A stretch of 64,000 nt of DNA from an uncultured Saprospiraceae bacterium (GTDB lineage Bacteria; Bacteroidota; Bacteroidia; Chitinophagales; Saprospiraceae): the NCBI GenBank assembly GCA_937926205.1, contig CALEYL010000052.1, forward strand, positions 124,001 through 188,000, written 5' to 3'. The position numbers were made by a program, and so were the translations under genes. A model generated the notes under the pieces. It was not told the DNA's origin. It was given only the letters and a program-made list of their open reading frames with translations, and did not search any database. The first letter of the stretch is position 1. Each line of letters starts with the position of its first letter. Of this stretch, positions 51,770-59,342 are shown in pieces.

Positions 51770-51798
51770 TTGAAATGTCCTGCTTGTCCCTACCTTTG
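51770..51798 (+). promoter_or_regulatory. Promoter joined to the PaaK remnant
   Basis: TTG at 51770-51772, 18 bp, and an exact TACCTTTG box at 51791-51798. It abuts the start of the remnant's coding sequence instead of lying 30-50 bp upstream. Confidence 0.55.
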
Positions 51799-52075
51799 AA
51801 ATAGCAACATTCCGGAACTATCGGCTCATTATCAATTGGTCGTTACCCGCCGTGGAACCTTAGACGAGGTGGAAGTAAAGATAGAACTTTCGGAAACGCA
51901 GCAACAGGCACTGAACCTGCATAACCTGGCTTCCGTTGAACAACTGGCGGCCAATTTGCAACGCAAAATTAAAGACAATATCGGCATCACGATGCAGGTG
52001 AAGCTGCATGCGGTAGGGGAAATCCCGAGGAGTGAAGGTGGGAAGCTGCAGCGGGTTTTGGATTTGCGGAGGTAA
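51797..52075 (+). pseudogene. C-terminal remnant of phenylacetate-CoA ligase (PaaK-like)
   Basis: From about 51800 the plus frame reads IPELSAHYQLVVTRRGTLDEVEVKIEL.. and ends KDNIGITMQVKLHAVGEIPRSEGGKLQRVLDLRR, the C-terminal lid domain of adenylate-forming PaaK enzymes (HYQLVV.R.g.lDe..V and IPRSEGK..RV.D). The N-terminal about 340 residues with the AMP-binding core are missing; an in-frame stop lies just upstream. It directly follows a good promoter, as if an internal deletion fused the promoter region to the last about 90 codons. Enzyme activity is impossible for the fragment. Confidence 0.65.
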
Positions 52076-52123
52076 ACAAAAAGGTGAAAATTACAAGAAA
52101 TTCAGGTAGTATGACGATTGAAC

Positions 52124-52195
52124 TCACCTTTCCACCTTAATCACCTTAATCGAAAAATACATCATATTCAGCAACAGTCCCATCAAAATCGTCAT
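52124..52195 (-). CDS. Possible 23-residue single-helix membrane peptide
   Basis: An ATG at 52195 overlaps the stop of the GCH II-like gene (ATGA) and opens a 23-codon frame that begins MTILMGLLLNMMYF and ends in a basic tail (KVIKVER). The hydrophobic helix with a basic C-terminus and the coupled start are what a small membrane protein would look like. A chance frame or the remnant of a longer gene is equally possible. Confidence 0.3.
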   Translation of the reverse strand: MTILMGLLLNMMYFSIKVIKVER

Positions 52196-52728
52196 GCCCC
52201 AGGTGGCAGGATGGTTAAAAGCACTGTTGGTTTAACGCCCACCACTTCTACTCCAAGCCGGGTCAGCGTAGCGATTTTGTTGGGGTTATTGGTCAGCATG
52301 CGAATGGATTTGACGCCCAGTTGGTGTAAAATTTCGGCAGCCCGGGTAAAGTCACGCGCCTCCTTTTTGAAGCCGACTGCCTCGTAGGCATCTGCCTGAG
52401 ACATGCCTTCCCTTTTGTGCGCAACACTTTTCAGGAGGGCAAAATGACCATTGCCTTTGCCCTCCTGATCGAGCCAGATCACGATGCCTTTGCCTTCCTG
52501 TTGGATGAGTTGTTGTGAAATTTCCATTTGCTCCCTGCAGTCGCATTCGATGCTGTTGAAGTGGTGGGCAAAGATGCAGGAAGAATGAACCCGGCACAAA
52601 ACGGCCTCTTCGCCTTCGACCTCTCCCATGACGAGTGCAAATGATTCTTTTTGCCCGTCGTAGAAGAGGATTTCGCGGTATTCTCCGAATTTTGTTTTGA
52701 GGTTTCCCTCAGCAAGTTGAACGATCAT
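52192..52728 (-). CDS. GTP cyclohydrolase II-like protein with altered active site
   Basis: A 178-residue protein of the RibA fold. The zinc set is intact: Cys51-x10-Cys62-x-Cys64 (RVHSSC..ECDCREQ), equivalent to Cys54, Cys65 and Cys67 of E. coli RibA with a constant offset of three. Arg125 (EARDF) matches catalytic Arg128, but the residue matching Tyr105 is Val102, and the RQEGR box reads DQEGK. The C-terminal TNNPNKI..L..LGVEVV is normal. To my knowledge, changes at this tyrosine in other GCH II paralogues alter the product. It lies 12 bp after the FecR-like gene, in one operon with the CHASE2 protein, and no riboflavin gene is nearby. It may be a specialised paralogue. Confidence 0.8.
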   Translation of the reverse strand: MIVQLAEGNLKTKFGEYREILFYDGQKESFALVMGEVEGEEAVLCRVHSSCIFAHHFNSIECDCREQMEISQQLIQQEGKGIVIWLDQEGKGNGHFALLKSVAHKREGMSQADAYEAVGFKKEARDFTRAAEILHQLGVKSIRMLTNNPNKIATLTRLGVEVVGVKPTVLLTILPPGA

Positions 52729-52740
52729 AATGTTTTTTTA

Positions 52741-53637
52741 TCACTGCGGCAATCCAACCAGATCTTCCAGTACCTTGGGTAGCTGGTAAATATTCCCATA
52801 GGTTTCTCTGATGTATTCATCGTAGGAAGACTCCAGAAAGCCTGACTGTGTGGTCGCTTTGCATTGTTTGATATGGAAGCGCATGTCTTTCACAAATTCC
52901 TGTTTTTTGATCACCCTGGGCTTTTCCATAAGATCCAGAATTTGGTAATCGGGTACTATGAAATCAGCAGGAATTTGCTGGAGTGTATCATAAAAAGGCA
53001 TTGCTTCCATTAATGCTTCAATGGTGGAAAAAACGCCGAGCAGGGAATCCAGAATTGCCGGATCCCTGGCCTGTAGAATGGCTGTTTTCAGGATCTTTTG
53101 GGGCGCATTTTTTCCCTTGCCGGGTTCAAAATCTCGTCTGAGTATGACCAGTTGCGAACCCCGATCGATTTTTACCTTCCGGTGGATAAGCCCCTTTTCC
53201 GTTTCGTGCACATAAGCGATGGTTTGTCCCTTGGAAGTGAGTAAAGGGTCAATAATCAGCACTGTGTTTTCAATAAAGGAATAATACTTGCCCTCCAATC
53301 TCCAAAGACCACGGGTGCTGGCAGGTCTGGACATCCTTGCTGTTGATCTGGGGCGAACGCTGGGGAACAGTTCGTTGCGCAGGGCCAGTAAAAATTCACT
53401 ACCTGAAGCTACCCCCATATCCGGTGTCAGCGTATATAAACCGCCCGGCCCGGAAAGTTTGACATAACTGTCCCCATTTTTAAACCGAATATCGCCATTT
53501 GGGGCAACCTTGTCTTTCTTCTTCAGCAGTTTATCCTGATAATATACTTCGCCTTTGACGACAGCAACATAATAGTTCTGGGCCATTGACCAGCCCGCAA
53601 ACAAACAAAGTGAAAGCGTGAAAATTAAAGATTTCAT
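52741..53637 (-). CDS. Exported FecR-like protein, partner of the CHASE2 protein
   Basis: A 298-residue protein; start at ATG 53637. A signal peptide (KSLIFTLSLCLFAGWSMAQ) is followed by a FecR-like beta domain (about residues 20-75: VAVVKGEVYYQDKLLKKKDKV, GDIRFKNGDSYVKLSGPGGLYTL). The C-terminal half is helical and not recognised (DYQILDLMEKPRVIKKQEFVKDMRFHIKQC). CHASE2 sensors elsewhere are often encoded next to FecR-domain periplasmic proteins. Only 11 bp separate it from the CHASE2 gene upstream and 12 bp from the GCH II-like gene downstream, so one transcript is expected. Its periplasmic target is unknown. Confidence 0.65.
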   Translation of the reverse strand: MKSLIFTLSLCLFAGWSMAQNYYVAVVKGEVYYQDKLLKKKDKVAPNGDIRFKNGDSYVKLSGPGGLYTLTPDMGVASGSEFLLALRNELFPSVRPRSTARMSRPASTRGLWRLEGKYYSFIENTVLIIDPLLTSKGQTIAYVHETEKGLIHRKVKIDRGSQLVILRRDFEPGKGKNAPQKILKTAILQARDPAILDSLLGVFSTIEALMEAMPFYDTLQQIPADFIVPDYQILDLMEKPRVIKKQEFVKDMRFHIKQCKATTQSGFLESSYDEYIRETYGNIYQLPKVLEDLVGLPQ

Positions 53638-53648
53638 GAGCAATGGAT

Positions 53649-54869
53649 TTAGTTTGCAGAAGTGTTTGTTTTTTTAGGAAATACAAACTTTCCCAATAAG
53701 TAAGTCATAAGTTTCAGGTAAATCAACAAGATCAAAATATTGATGTGTATGTTGAACAGGAAATAAGAAAGAACGGTGCCCAGTGCCAGGAAAAATGTTT
53801 CATCAATGCTGTCTGCAATGATACGCCCAACGGCAGACTTCATCCCGGGGCGTGCTACAAATTGTAAATTTGCCACCTCTTTATAAGCCCTGAAGGACAT
53901 CCAAAAGAACAACAGGTATAACAGCAGCAACCATTTCCAGGAAATGATGCTTTCGCCCTGGACCAGGGTCAGGTAAGCATTGTGCACGACCAGTGGTCCG
54001 GGGATGTTGCCGAATACTGTTTCGTGTATGTCATCCTGAAAGTCGCCGATGATGATGGTCTTGTTGTTGAGGAGTGCCCGGATGTCTGCTTCTTCCCAAA
54101 AGGTCCATTCGTATAATAGAGTTCCAAGCGTACGCAGGGTAAATCCCGATGTATCTGCCGTATTGCCGGAATTAAGGTCGAATGGTCGTATTTTAAAATC
54201 AATGATTGGCTTCAGCAGGCTCCTGTGCCCATTCAGCCGGGGCCAGATTCCTTTGTTATTGTAGTCTTTCCCTTCCGTCATGCCCCAGGCTACCAGTGGC
54301 AGGGATGGCAGCGTATCCTGAAGAAAAAGGGGGTATTTCATAAACTGGTTGTCTGCGCTCAGGTAGTTGGCGACCCCTGTGCGCAGCTTGATGACATTCG
54401 GCGCAAGCTTTAACTGATTGTCTACCCGTTGAGCGCCGACCAAAGGAAAAGGGAAGTGATCGATGGCCGCCTGAAGCAGGGAGTCATCCGGACCGGGTTT
54501 TTCAAAGGTGATGTCTACGACGACCAAAGGAATGTTTTTTCCGTATTGGCTTACCTTCCGAAAAAAAGCTGCCAATTGTGCACGGTCCGTGATGATGATG
54601 TGGTGATATCCGGTACGTTCTTCGTAGATGGGGTCCGGAACTTCGAGGCTTGTTTTGCTACCCGAAACATCGACATAGAGGACACTTTCCGGCGAGGGTT
54701 TTTTGTCGATGCCAAAAAGCGACTTTTTCACCAGACTGGTCCATTTAATGAAGATGGCTTCGTCTCCGAAAGTTCTCGGCAAGCCCAGCCAGAACAAGGC
54801 CAGCGCCAGCATCACCCCGGCATTGAGCAGCGAAAAAAACCAGGCTTTGTATTTGTTCAGTTTTGGCAT
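53649..54869 (-). CDS. CHASE2-domain membrane sensor protein
   Basis: A 406-residue protein. One membrane helix near residues 10-30, then an extracytoplasmic CHASE2-like domain (about 35-310: VLYVDVSGSK, ITDRAQLAAFFRKVSQYGKNIPLVVVDITFEKPGPDDSLLQAAI, NKTIIIGDFQDDIHETVFGNIPGPLVVHNAYLTLVQGESI) and three C-terminal membrane helices (WLLLLYLLFFWMSF; ETFFLALGTVLSYFLF; ILILLIYLKLMTYLLG). CHASE2 domains normally sit in front of cyclase, kinase or adenylate cyclase outputs; here the protein ends after the helices, so the output must be another protein. It is the first gene of a minus-strand operon with the FecR-like and GCH II-like genes. Confidence 0.82.
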   Translation of the reverse strand: MPKLNKYKAWFFSLLNAGVMLALALFWLGLPRTFGDEAIFIKWTSLVKKSLFGIDKKPSPESVLYVDVSGSKTSLEVPDPIYEERTGYHHIIITDRAQLAAFFRKVSQYGKNIPLVVVDITFEKPGPDDSLLQAAIDHFPFPLVGAQRVDNQLKLAPNVIKLRTGVANYLSADNQFMKYPLFLQDTLPSLPLVAWGMTEGKDYNNKGIWPRLNGHRSLLKPIIDFKIRPFDLNSGNTADTSGFTLRTLGTLLYEWTFWEEADIRALLNNKTIIIGDFQDDIHETVFGNIPGPLVVHNAYLTLVQGESIISWKWLLLLYLLFFWMSFRAYKEVANLQFVARPGMKSAVGRIIADSIDETFFLALGTVLSYFLFNIHINILILLIYLKLMTYLLGKFVFPKKTNTSAN

Positions 54870-55076
54870 GGATAAGGGATCAGCTCTGGCACCAAAATGC
54901 AGATACAGATCAAAGTTAGGGATTATTTTGAATTGGACTGTAATTCAACTGTCGGGCAAATTCGACGGAGTTGATGATGTTTATATTGAAATGGTTTTGA
55001 AAAAATCCTCTTCCAATATGGCGTAGGAATAGTTGTCGATCCATTGCTGTGGTGGAGAAAGGATCGTAAGCTATAG

Positions 55077-55376
55077 CTACTTCCTGCCCAGCCACTTTAG
55101 AGGGTTTCTGCTCCCATGAATAATTGCCAGAATATAGATTTTGGAGTCCATTACTTTGTATATCACGTTGTATCCGAATCGATGAATAATTGCTCGACGG
55201 TTTTCACCATATACTTTTTGAAAAAGGAGAGGATTATCTTCCAATAACGCAATGATGTCAGAAAGATCGGCTAAAAGATCAAACCCAAGGCCATGTTGTT
55301 TGTTTTCAAGATAAGCAAAAGCTTCATCCAAATCCCTTTCAGCTTCAGGCTGAATGACAGCAATATAGACCGACAT
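55077..55376 (-). CDS. RelE/ParE-family toxin
   Basis: A 99-residue protein with the ParE-type fold pattern: VIQPEAERDLDEAFAYLE, ALLEDNPLLFQKVYGENRRAIIHRFGYNVIYKVMDSKIYILAIIHGSRNP. The final HxxR.P motif is normal for the family. ParE-like toxins block gyrase, RelE-like ones cut mRNA on the ribosome; the two cannot be separated here. Its ATG overlaps the antitoxin stop by 4 bp (ATGA). Confidence 0.88.
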   Translation of the reverse strand: MSVYIAVIQPEAERDLDEAFAYLENKQHGLGFDLLADLSDIIALLEDNPLLFQKVYGENRRAIIHRFGYNVIYKVMDSKIYILAIIHGSRNPLKWLGRK

Positions 55377-55591
55377 CAGCGAGCTCTATATTTTTCAATA
55401 ACCTCATTGGCTGTCCGCCCAATTGAGGTACCCTTTTCCAGAGCTGCTTCCCTCCGATCCAGTTCTGCCTTCCATTCTTCGGATAGTTCAAAATCGCCTG
55501 AGGCAAGGAGTTCGACCATATAGTGCATCAATTCTGCCTGTTCGGATTTATTGAGTTGATATACTGCTTCTTTGATTGCCTGAATGCTCAT
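55376..55591 (-). CDS. Addiction-module antitoxin
   Basis: A 71-residue protein from the ATG at 55591. It has the TIGR02574-type pattern: IQAIKEAVYQLNKSEQAELMHYMVELL, then LSEEWKAELDRREAALEKGTS and a short basic tail. The C-terminal half would wrap the toxin. It overlaps the downstream toxin by 4 bp, which fixes the antitoxin-first order typical of such modules. Confidence 0.85.
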   Translation of the reverse strand: MSIQAIKEAVYQLNKSEQAELMHYMVELLASGDFELSEEWKAELDRREAALEKGTSIGRTANEVIEKYRAR

Positions 55592-55699
55592 AAAGAATTC
55601 TGGTTTAATAGACAAATATACCGCTAAATGAGCGGAAAATCAACAGACACCTGGCCAAAGCGGTTCGCATGCCTTAAAACAACATCGACTTAATCGGCT

Positions 55700-55747
55700 G
55701 GCGCGAGGCTCGGTAACTGAGCGACGCCGAAGTTCCGGCCTCGTGCC
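55700..55747. repeat. Palindromic intergenic repeat
   Basis: GGCGCGAGGC (55700-55709) pairs with GCCTCGTGCC (55738-55747), nine matches and one G-T pair, with a smaller CGG/CCG stem inside. It lies between the antitoxin promoter region and the end of the large GHKL-like gene and lacks a T run, so a REP-type repeat is more likely than a terminator. Confidence 0.45.
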
Positions 55748-55775
55748 CTCTATTCATTGGGCTTTGCCCGATTCA

Positions 55776-58700
55776 TCACGCTCCAAACAGCACCTTCACC
55801 AATCTAAATTTCAACTCAATATCATCCTTCATCCCCACCGCGTTTTCGATGCTGGAAATCAGTGATTCCACGGTGCGGAACATGATGAACGAAGTAAAGT
55901 GCGGGTATTTCTGCTCAATTTCTTTCCACCAGCTGATGCGGCCACGCCCTGTCGTGATCACAAGGATAAAATTGTCGCGGATGGCGCCGGTTTCCGGGTT
56001 GGTGAGCACCGGCAGCAGCTCCTGCTCGAGGAAAAGCTGGATGTTACCGCCTTCGGTATAATCCGGGTGGCTGGCGTATTTTTCTTCGAGTATACGTTCG
56101 ATGTAGGACAGGTGCAGCACGAGGAAATGGCAATCGCGGATGGCGTGCTGCTTTTCATATTCCCAAAGGTTTTGAAAGCCCTCCATGCCTGCCTGTCCCG
56201 GCGTTTCCTCTTTGTGGACAACGAGGTGGAGCATGTCGCGGTAGATGTCGCTGCGGCCCAGGTCTTTGATGCGGTGCCAGATGCGGTTGTCGAACATGCA
56301 CACTTTGGTCGTCAGGGTTTCGAACAATTCGGCCTGGCGTTCGGCAGGGATATGGCCCAGCGAAATACCTTTTTCAGCGCGGAAGGCCTGGTCCACAAAA
56401 TAAGTTTTCAGGATGCCATTGCTGCGATAGCTGATGCGTTCCTGATCCGTATCGGAATCTACCCGATGGGCATAACGCAGGTGGGTGGTTTTCACCGGGT
56501 GACCGTTGCCCTGCAGGTATTCCATGGCTTCCTGCATGTTGTAGTAGCGCAACACCTCTGCTTGTGCCGGGGTGTAGACAAACATGCCGTCGTCGATGTT
56601 GTTGTCTTTTTGAAGCAGCAAAACCTGTTTTTCATCGCCCAGCCACTTTTTCAGCCAGCGGTGATAGGTTTGGGTAAGGCTGTCTTCCGGATGCAGTTCT
56701 TTGGATTGCAGGATGCGCACCACGCCCTGCCGCCGCACGTTTTCAAAAGCTTTTGCCGATTGGCCGGGCACGCTGACAAAGCGGAAGCGTCCGATATTTT
56801 CCCAGGTTAAATCGGTATTCTCGTGATGTTTGCAGAGGTTTTCCCCTTTCCAGACGTAGAAGTATTTTTTGATATAGCCGATTTGATGGGCATATTCCTG
56901 TTCAAATGCTTCCAAATACGCCTTGGCCATGGGTTCGATTTCTGCAGTTTTACGCCGGTCGAAATAGCCGTAAACCGACCGTGCTTCGCGCAGGTTGAGT
57001 TCTACATCGTCGTGAATGCCATCATCGCCGGGCAAAGGGCAACTGGCCGGAATGAGCCAGGGATAATAGGCGCGGTCGCGGTCAGTATCTTCATTTTTGC
57101 TGCGGCTGGTGCCGGTGTCTCCTTTTTGGACGCTGGCAAAACGGTTGTTGAACAACATGGCTGCGCAGATTTTGTCCTGATAATTTCCACCAAGTCGGGG
57201 CAAAAACTCCCCTTCGGTTGAACTCATGACATCGCCGCGCAAAGCATTGAATTTTCGCGTAATCAGGGGCTGCATTTCATTTTCGGGGCCTTTTTTCAAT
57301 ACCGTGGGCGCTTCCAGCCAAATGCCTGTTTTGTATAGTTCATGACTGTTAGAGCTCGATTTTACCGAAGTTTCCTGTATGGAAATGTTCAACGTCAGCC
57401 CTTCTGCGTGCATTTGCTTCAGCGCATCACCTTTGTAATGTTTGACATTGCGAATTTCATTTTCCAGTATGGTAAGAAAAGCATGCTTGCCCACCAAATC
57501 CCCGGGGAAAAAGATGCGAACCGATTTAAGCGCCTTTTTAAGGGCGACGTACTGCAATCCGGGTTCCACAAAAACGCTGCGGTTTTTCAGGGATGGGTGG
57601 TCTTCATAGTGCAGGACTTCGCCGTCGGGCATGGTCAGGTATTCCGCTTCGCCGTTAGAGGCAGCCTCTTTGGTCCTGATGCGGCGAAGATCAACGGAAG
57701 CAAGGATGCCCTCCTGAATGATGCGTTTGGGGTTGTGATAAGGCGTTTTGAAGCGGGAGGCCGGGGCTTCCGGTTCGAATATGGTAATTTTCAGGTTGAT
57801 CCGCTCGATGCCTTCCGAACGGGCGATGGTGCCAAGGTAGAGTGGGTTGTTGATAAAGTCGTTCCAGAGCAGGCCGTACAAGCCGATGATTTTTCCACCA
57901 AAGTGAATGTCGCGCGTAACGCCACTCCAAAAGGCTCCTTTTTCCAGCATAAATTTCAGGAGCACGTGGATTTCTTTGTCGAGGCGCCCGGAATATTGCA
58001 CCAGCGGATGCTGGCTCACCATTTCATGGAGGTTTTCGTCGTCGCTTACTTTTCGTTCAAATAACTGGTCTTCAATCCATTCTGTCATGTCACGCCGCCA
58101 GCCTGCGCCATTGTCTACCGCCGAAAGCAGCCGCGATTTGTAGGAGCTCCAGATGGCGTCGCGCTGGTGGGCGCCCTGGCCGGCGTATTCAGAACGCAAC
58201 TGGAAATACCAGTTGAGCGCCACTAAGCTGTGCGCGCTGACGTTGTGCGCGTAGGAGTCGATGAGGATGTGCACGATGGCCTGAAGCAGGTAGCGCTCAT
58301 AAAAAAGGGCAGGTACCTGACGGCCGTATTCCACGCGGCGCTTGTAATAGTGAAAATGATTTTGATAGTACTCCAGATAGCGCAACTCCCGAAGAATAGG
58401 GTTGCGGTTTTTACGTTCCTGGAAAGCAGGGTCATTGCTGTAGAGCAGGATATTGTCTACGATTTCGCGCTTTTGGAAGTTGCCTGATTCAATATCCCAG
58501 TCGAGGATGATTTCGTCGTACAGGTTGTTGAATTCTTTGATGAGTTTTCTAACAACAGAGGTATCGTGTAATCCCTGGGGGAATACTTTTCTGGAGTGTT
58601 TCCGCTTGTAGATAAAGTGCAAAACGCCGTCAAATTCAAGGTATTGAATCAGGGGCAGGGAAAGGAATTTATCGGATAAGCGCGTATCAAATTGGAAGTG

Positions 58701-59186
58701 TTCGCGCAAAATCCAGTATTCTGCTTCTTTCAGGTTAGCAGGCGCTTCCGGGCTCAGGGGTGGGTTGGCGCGTTGGTCTGTGAAATAATCGAACAAATCC
58801 CCTGAAAACTTGACCGGAATATCCTCGATGGAATATTGCCCGGCTTCCAGTTCGTTGAAGGTGTTGCGCGTCAGATAGGTCTCTTCGGTGTAGAATTCCT
58901 CGTATTTCAGATAATCCCAACTGGCTGCCGTGTTTTTGATAATGCCGTTTGGCTCCAGCAAGCGTCGTTGGGCATCCACTCCTCCGTATATGAGTTGTTC
59001 CTGTTGGAGATAGGGGTTGATTTCTACGTCCTGACCCCGGGGAATGGTTACCATAAACATGGTATAATCTCCTTCTTCAATGTCGAGTACCCGGTGGATG
59101 GCGCCGTGAAGGCGGTCGAGTAAAAGGTCGTGAAATTCTTCCTGATTCGCAAAGGATACAATTTCCCTGAGTTTAATTTCCGACAT
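55776..59186 (-). CDS. Very large GHKL/histidine-kinase-like ATPase protein of unknown function
   Basis: A 1136-residue soluble protein with no signal or membrane helix. A helical region near residues 305-330 contains AHNVSAHSLVALN, like a kinase dimerisation H-box. Residues about 573-590 carry FLTILENEIRNVKHY, a good N-box of the GHKL ATPase fold, followed by LTLNISIQE and, at about 660-675, PRLGGNYQDKICAAML, which resembles the G2 part of the ATP lid. The N-terminal 300 residues are unrecognised. The C-terminal about 150 residues (NFILVITTGRGRISWWKEI..FIMFRTVESLI) look like an alpha/beta receiver-like domain. I infer ATP-dependent signalling. It has its own promoter (59238-59267), 156 bp after the isoprenyl-synthase-like gene. 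Confidence 0.6.
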   Translation of the reverse strand: MSEIKLREIVSFANQEEFHDLLLDRLHGAIHRVLDIEEGDYTMFMVTIPRGQDVEINPYLQQEQLIYGGVDAQRRLLEPNGIIKNTAASWDYLKYEEFYTEETYLTRNTFNELEAGQYSIEDIPVKFSGDLFDYFTDQRANPPLSPEAPANLKEAEYWILREHFQFDTRLSDKFLSLPLIQYLEFDGVLHFIYKRKHSRKVFPQGLHDTSVVRKLIKEFNNLYDEIILDWDIESGNFQKREIVDNILLYSNDPAFQERKNRNPILRELRYLEYYQNHFHYYKRRVEYGRQVPALFYERYLLQAIVHILIDSYAHNVSAHSLVALNWYFQLRSEYAGQGAHQRDAIWSSYKSRLLSAVDNGAGWRRDMTEWIEDQLFERKVSDDENLHEMVSQHPLVQYSGRLDKEIHVLLKFMLEKGAFWSGVTRDIHFGGKIIGLYGLLWNDFINNPLYLGTIARSEGIERINLKITIFEPEAPASRFKTPYHNPKRIIQEGILASVDLRRIRTKEAASNGEAEYLTMPDGEVLHYEDHPSLKNRSVFVEPGLQYVALKKALKSVRIFFPGDLVGKHAFLTILENEIRNVKHYKGDALKQMHAEGLTLNISIQETSVKSSSNSHELYKTGIWLEAPTVLKKGPENEMQPLITRKFNALRGDVMSSTEGEFLPRLGGNYQDKICAAMLFNNRFASVQKGDTGTSRSKNEDTDRDRAYYPWLIPASCPLPGDDGIHDDVELNLREARSVYGYFDRRKTAEIEPMAKAYLEAFEQEYAHQIGYIKKYFYVWKGENLCKHHENTDLTWENIGRFRFVSVPGQSAKAFENVRRQGVVRILQSKELHPEDSLTQTYHRWLKKWLGDEKQVLLLQKDNNIDDGMFVYTPAQAEVLRYYNMQEAMEYLQGNGHPVKTTHLRYAHRVDSDTDQERISYRSNGILKTYFVDQAFRAEKGISLGHIPAERQAELFETLTTKVCMFDNRIWHRIKDLGRSDIYRDMLHLVVHKEETPGQAGMEGFQNLWEYEKQHAIRDCHFLVLHLSYIERILEEKYASHPDYTEGGNIQLFLEQELLPVLTNPETGAIRDNFILVITTGRGRISWWKEIEQKYPHFTSFIMFRTVESLISSIENAVGMKDDIELKFRLVKVLFGA

Positions 59187-59237
59187 GATTCCCCTGTTTT
59201 TTTGTTTTTCCCAATGCTATCGGCGTCTTGCCGTGCC

Positions 59238-59267
59238 CAAAATTAGAGAAAATGCCTGTAATACAAA
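59238..59267 (-). promoter_or_regulatory. Promoter of the large GHKL-like gene
   Basis: On the minus strand TTTG (59267-59264), 18 bp, then TAATTTTG (59245-59238), an exact TAnnTTTG box, 52 bp before the ATG at 59186. Confidence 0.55.
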
Positions 59268-59342
59268 CCGTTGCACCCAAGGAAATTGGATAAGGGGAGA
59301 AAGCAGCTTGTTGCAAACTGTTTTTTTACCCCTTTTCAGGGT

